Source of the DNA: Lachnospiraceae bacterium
GTDB taxonomy: Bacteria > Bacillota > Clostridia > Lachnospirales > Lachnospiraceae
Direction of reading: 5' to 3'
Assembly: GCA_017484135.1 (NCBI GenBank)
Contig: JAFUTQ010000046.1
Span: 1 to 63,611 of the forward strand
Length of the DNA stretch: 63,611 bases
Below are positions 62,061 through 63,611 of this stretch, one piece after another (position 1 is the stretch's first letter; every line of letters begins with the position of its first letter). The translations under genes were made by a program, and so were the position numbers. A model generated the notes under the pieces. The model had not been told where the DNA came from. It searched no databases and saw only the letters and a program-made list of their open reading frames with translations.

Positions 62061-63377
62061 ATGAAAACAAATTTTTTTTCTGACGACCGCGGTGCGACCC
62101 GGCATACAAATTCAATCAATCCCGAGCTTTTGATGCACAAGCTGAAGCATAATCTGCATCGACTGCTCACAACAATAAAATGGGTGATTTTTTCCCTGCT
62201 GTCGGGGCTTGTGGTGGGTATGGTCGGGATCGCCTTTTCCGTCAGCCTGACCTATGTTACCGGTCTGCGTCTTGCACACCCCCGGATTATCGCTTTTCTG
62301 CCGGTCGGTGGTGTCGTCATTGTGGCTTTATACCGGATTTTGCACGACGAAAAGGACACCGGCACAAATCTGGTCTTATCCGCCATTCACTCCGGAAACG
62401 AAATTCCTGTGCGTATGGCTCCGTTAATCTTTATCTCCACATTAATTACCCATCTGTGCGGCGGCTCCGCCGGACGTGAGGGCGCCGCCCTGCAGCTGGG
62501 CGGCAGCATCGGAAATGCGCTGGGAAGACTGTTCCGCTTCGACCAGAAGGATCAGCATATCATGATCATGTGCGGGATGAGCGCTGCCTTTTCCGCACTG
62601 TTTGGCACGCCCATGGCTGCCGCCATATTCTCCATGGAGGTAGTGAGCGTGGGAATCATGCACTACTCTGCGCTGGTTCCCTGTGTCATCGCCTCTCTGA
62701 CCGCTCACCAGCTGGCATTACATTTCGGGCTTCAGCCGCCCGTTTATGTCATTGAAGAGTTACCCGTTTTCGGTGCGAAATCCGCCGTCGTGATTTCCCT
62801 GCTTTCCATCCTGTGCGCACTGGTAAGCATCTTGTTTTGTGTCTGTCTGCATTACTCCGAATACCTGTACAAAAAATGGTTCCAAAATCCGTTTGTACGA
62901 GCCATTGTGGGTGGCAGCATCATCGTTCTTCTGACGTTTCTGGTCGGAAATCAGGACTATAACGGCACCGGTGTGGACGTGATTCATCACTGCTTCGACG
63001 GCACGGTAGCCTCTTATGCCTTTCTGCTGAAAATTCTTTTTACCGCGCTCACGCTTGCAGCCGGATTTAAGGGCGGCGAGATTGTTCCTTCCTTCTTTAT
63101 CGGCGCGAGCTTCGGCTGTCTGTTCGGATCACTGATCGGCTTTTCGCCGTCCCTGTGTGCTGCGTCGGGTATGATTTCCGTATTTTGCGGTGTCACAAAC
63201 AGCCCCATCACCGCCCTGCTGATCGGTTTTGAACTGTTTGGCTTTGACGGAATGCCTTATTTCCTGCTGTCGATCGCATTCAGCTATATGCTGTCCGGCT
63301 ACTTCGGGCTATACAAAAGTCAAAAAATTGTCTATTCCAAATTTAAGACAAACTACATCAATAAGCAGACGCACTGA
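62061..63377 (+). CDS. ClC-family anion channel/transporter
   Basis: A 438-residue membrane protein with about ten to eleven hydrophobic segments. The gating-glutamate motif is GSAGREGAALQLGG (corresponding to GREGP). A region GVTNSPITALLIGFELFG matches the later ClC helices. In place of the usual GSGIP filter it shows DTGTNLVLSAI, as in some F-/H+ or divergent ClC branches. The ATG chosen is 10 bases after AGGAG; earlier in-frame ATGs fit the ribosome binding site worse. It is divergent from the sugar-binding protein gene and ends at the tandem repeat. Confidence 0.9.
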   Translation: MKTNFFSDDRGATRHTNSINPELLMHKLKHNLHRLLTTIKWVIFSLLSGLVVGMVGIAFSVSLTYVTGLRLAHPRIIAFLPVGGVVIVALYRILHDEKDTGTNLVLSAIHSGNEIPVRMAPLIFISTLITHLCGGSAGREGAALQLGGSIGNALGRLFRFDQKDQHIMIMCGMSAAFSALFGTPMAAAIFSMEVVSVGIMHYSALVPCVIASLTAHQLALHFGLQPPVYVIEELPVFGAKSAVVISLLSILCALVSILFCVCLHYSEYLYKKWFQNPFVRAIVGGSIIVLLTFLVGNQDYNGTGVDVIHHCFDGTVASYAFLLKILFTALTLAAGFKGGEIVPSFFIGASFGCLFGSLIGFSPSLCAASGMISVFCGVTNSPITALLIGFELFGFDGMPYFLLSIAFSYMLSGYFGLYKSQKIVYSKFKTNYINKQTH

Positions 63378-63380
63378 TCA

Positions 63381-63611
63381 CTGCGTGATCAGTGCTGCGA
63401 TTCGGACATGAAAATCTGCTCCGCAGATGGTCCGAATCGCCGAAACGCATATGTATTGGCTCGTAACCGCGCAGCAAGTGCGCGGTTCGAGGGCAAAGAT
63501 CGGTTTACTGCGTGATCAGTGCTGCGATTCGGACATGAAAATCTGCTCCGCAGATGGTCCGAATCGCCGAAACGCATATGTATTGGCTCGTAACCGCGCA
63601 GCAAGTGCGCG
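63381..63611. repeat. Two copies of a 127-bp tandem repeat reaching the window end
   Basis: Unit 1 is 63381-63507. Unit 2 begins at 63508, and all 104 visible bases repeat unit 1 without a difference. Each unit contains three potential hairpins: TGATCA arms (the first pairing back to the ClC stop region), a nested GCGATTCGGAC/GTCCGAATCGC stem enclosing ATCTGC/GCAGAT, and AACCGCGC/GCGCGGTT. No gene is evident in it. Confidence 0.9.

Noticed and set aside
63389-63604. Repeated-peptide frame of 71 codons on the minus strand
   Set aside because: Its two similar halves only reflect the 127-bp tandem repeat.
63381-63611. CRISPR array
   Set aside because: The unit is 127 bp, the copies are adjacent and identical throughout, and there is no alternation of repeat and unique spacer; no cas genes are visible.

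Overview
The window looks like a chromosomal segment of a spore-forming, anaerobic Firmicute of the Clostridia, most likely Lachnospiraceae. The evidence is the sporulation coat ATPase gene spoIVA, a clostridial-order Rnf cluster (rnfCDGEAB), a sodium-pump decarboxylase cluster, cell-wall-binding-repeat surface proteins, an Rpn/PD-(D/E)XK nuclease, and AGGAGG-type ribosome binding sites. Nearly all genes lie on the minus strand. No species can be named from the sequence alone.

Layout in coordinate order. 1-6.9 kb: ruvB (cut by the window edge), ruvA, two small membrane-associated genes, miaB, an AT-rich toxin-like ORF, and the proline genes proA and proB with 5-formyl-THF cyclo-ligase. 6.9-13.9 kb is an accessory patch: structured repeat copy A, a small coiled-coil ORF framed by inverted repeats, apbE, two cell-wall-binding-repeat proteins (the second apparently 5'-truncated), a Xre regulator and an Rpn nuclease gene flanked by a duplicated hairpin. 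13.9-19 kb: the Rnf operon, whose RnfD and RnfG need the flavin transferase ApbE encoded nearby. 19-26.8 kb: a YprB-like nuclease, CheR, a cmk-ispH-rpsA operon, repeat copy B, a BaiN/HI0933 flavoprotein, a RpiR regulator and a PilZ protein. 26.9-32.1 kb: a biotin-dependent carboxyltransferase/decarboxylase sodium-pump operon in which the OadA-like gene carries one in-frame UGA at a cysteine position. 32.3-39.8 kb: two D-Ala-D-Ala carboxypeptidases, scpA/scpB, repeat copy C, a metallophosphoesterase, cardiolipin synthase and a subtilase. 40-52.1 kb: the translation/RNA block pnp, rpsO, NlpC/P60, ribF, truB, nrnA, rbfA, infB, ylxQ, ylxR, nusA, rimP. 52.2-63.6 kb: tRNA-Glu, galE, a GntR-ABC transporter operon, spoIVA, a maltodextrin-type ABC system with malQ, a ClC transporter, and a 127-bp tandem repeat running off the window.

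Bioenergetically, Rnf (ferredoxin:NAD oxidoreduction coupled to ion export), its flavinylation enzyme ApbE, and the biotin-dependent Na+-pumping decarboxylase point to a cell that builds ion gradients from fermentation. The maltodextrin uptake genes and MalQ feed sugar in.

Two observations stand out. First, a family of three cloverleaf-like repeats (near 6.9, 23.8 and 35.1 kb) has two constant hairpins, while the outer stem and the middle arm differ between copies yet remain base-paired. Second, the UGA at codon 175 of the OadA-like gene, two residues before the predicted carboxylated metal-ligand lysine, is followed by a small hairpin with a GGUC loop. This could be a new selenoprotein, or simply a nonsense mutation. 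Coordinates of promoters and hairpins were read by eye. Protein functions rest on recognised motifs and family knowledge, with no database search.
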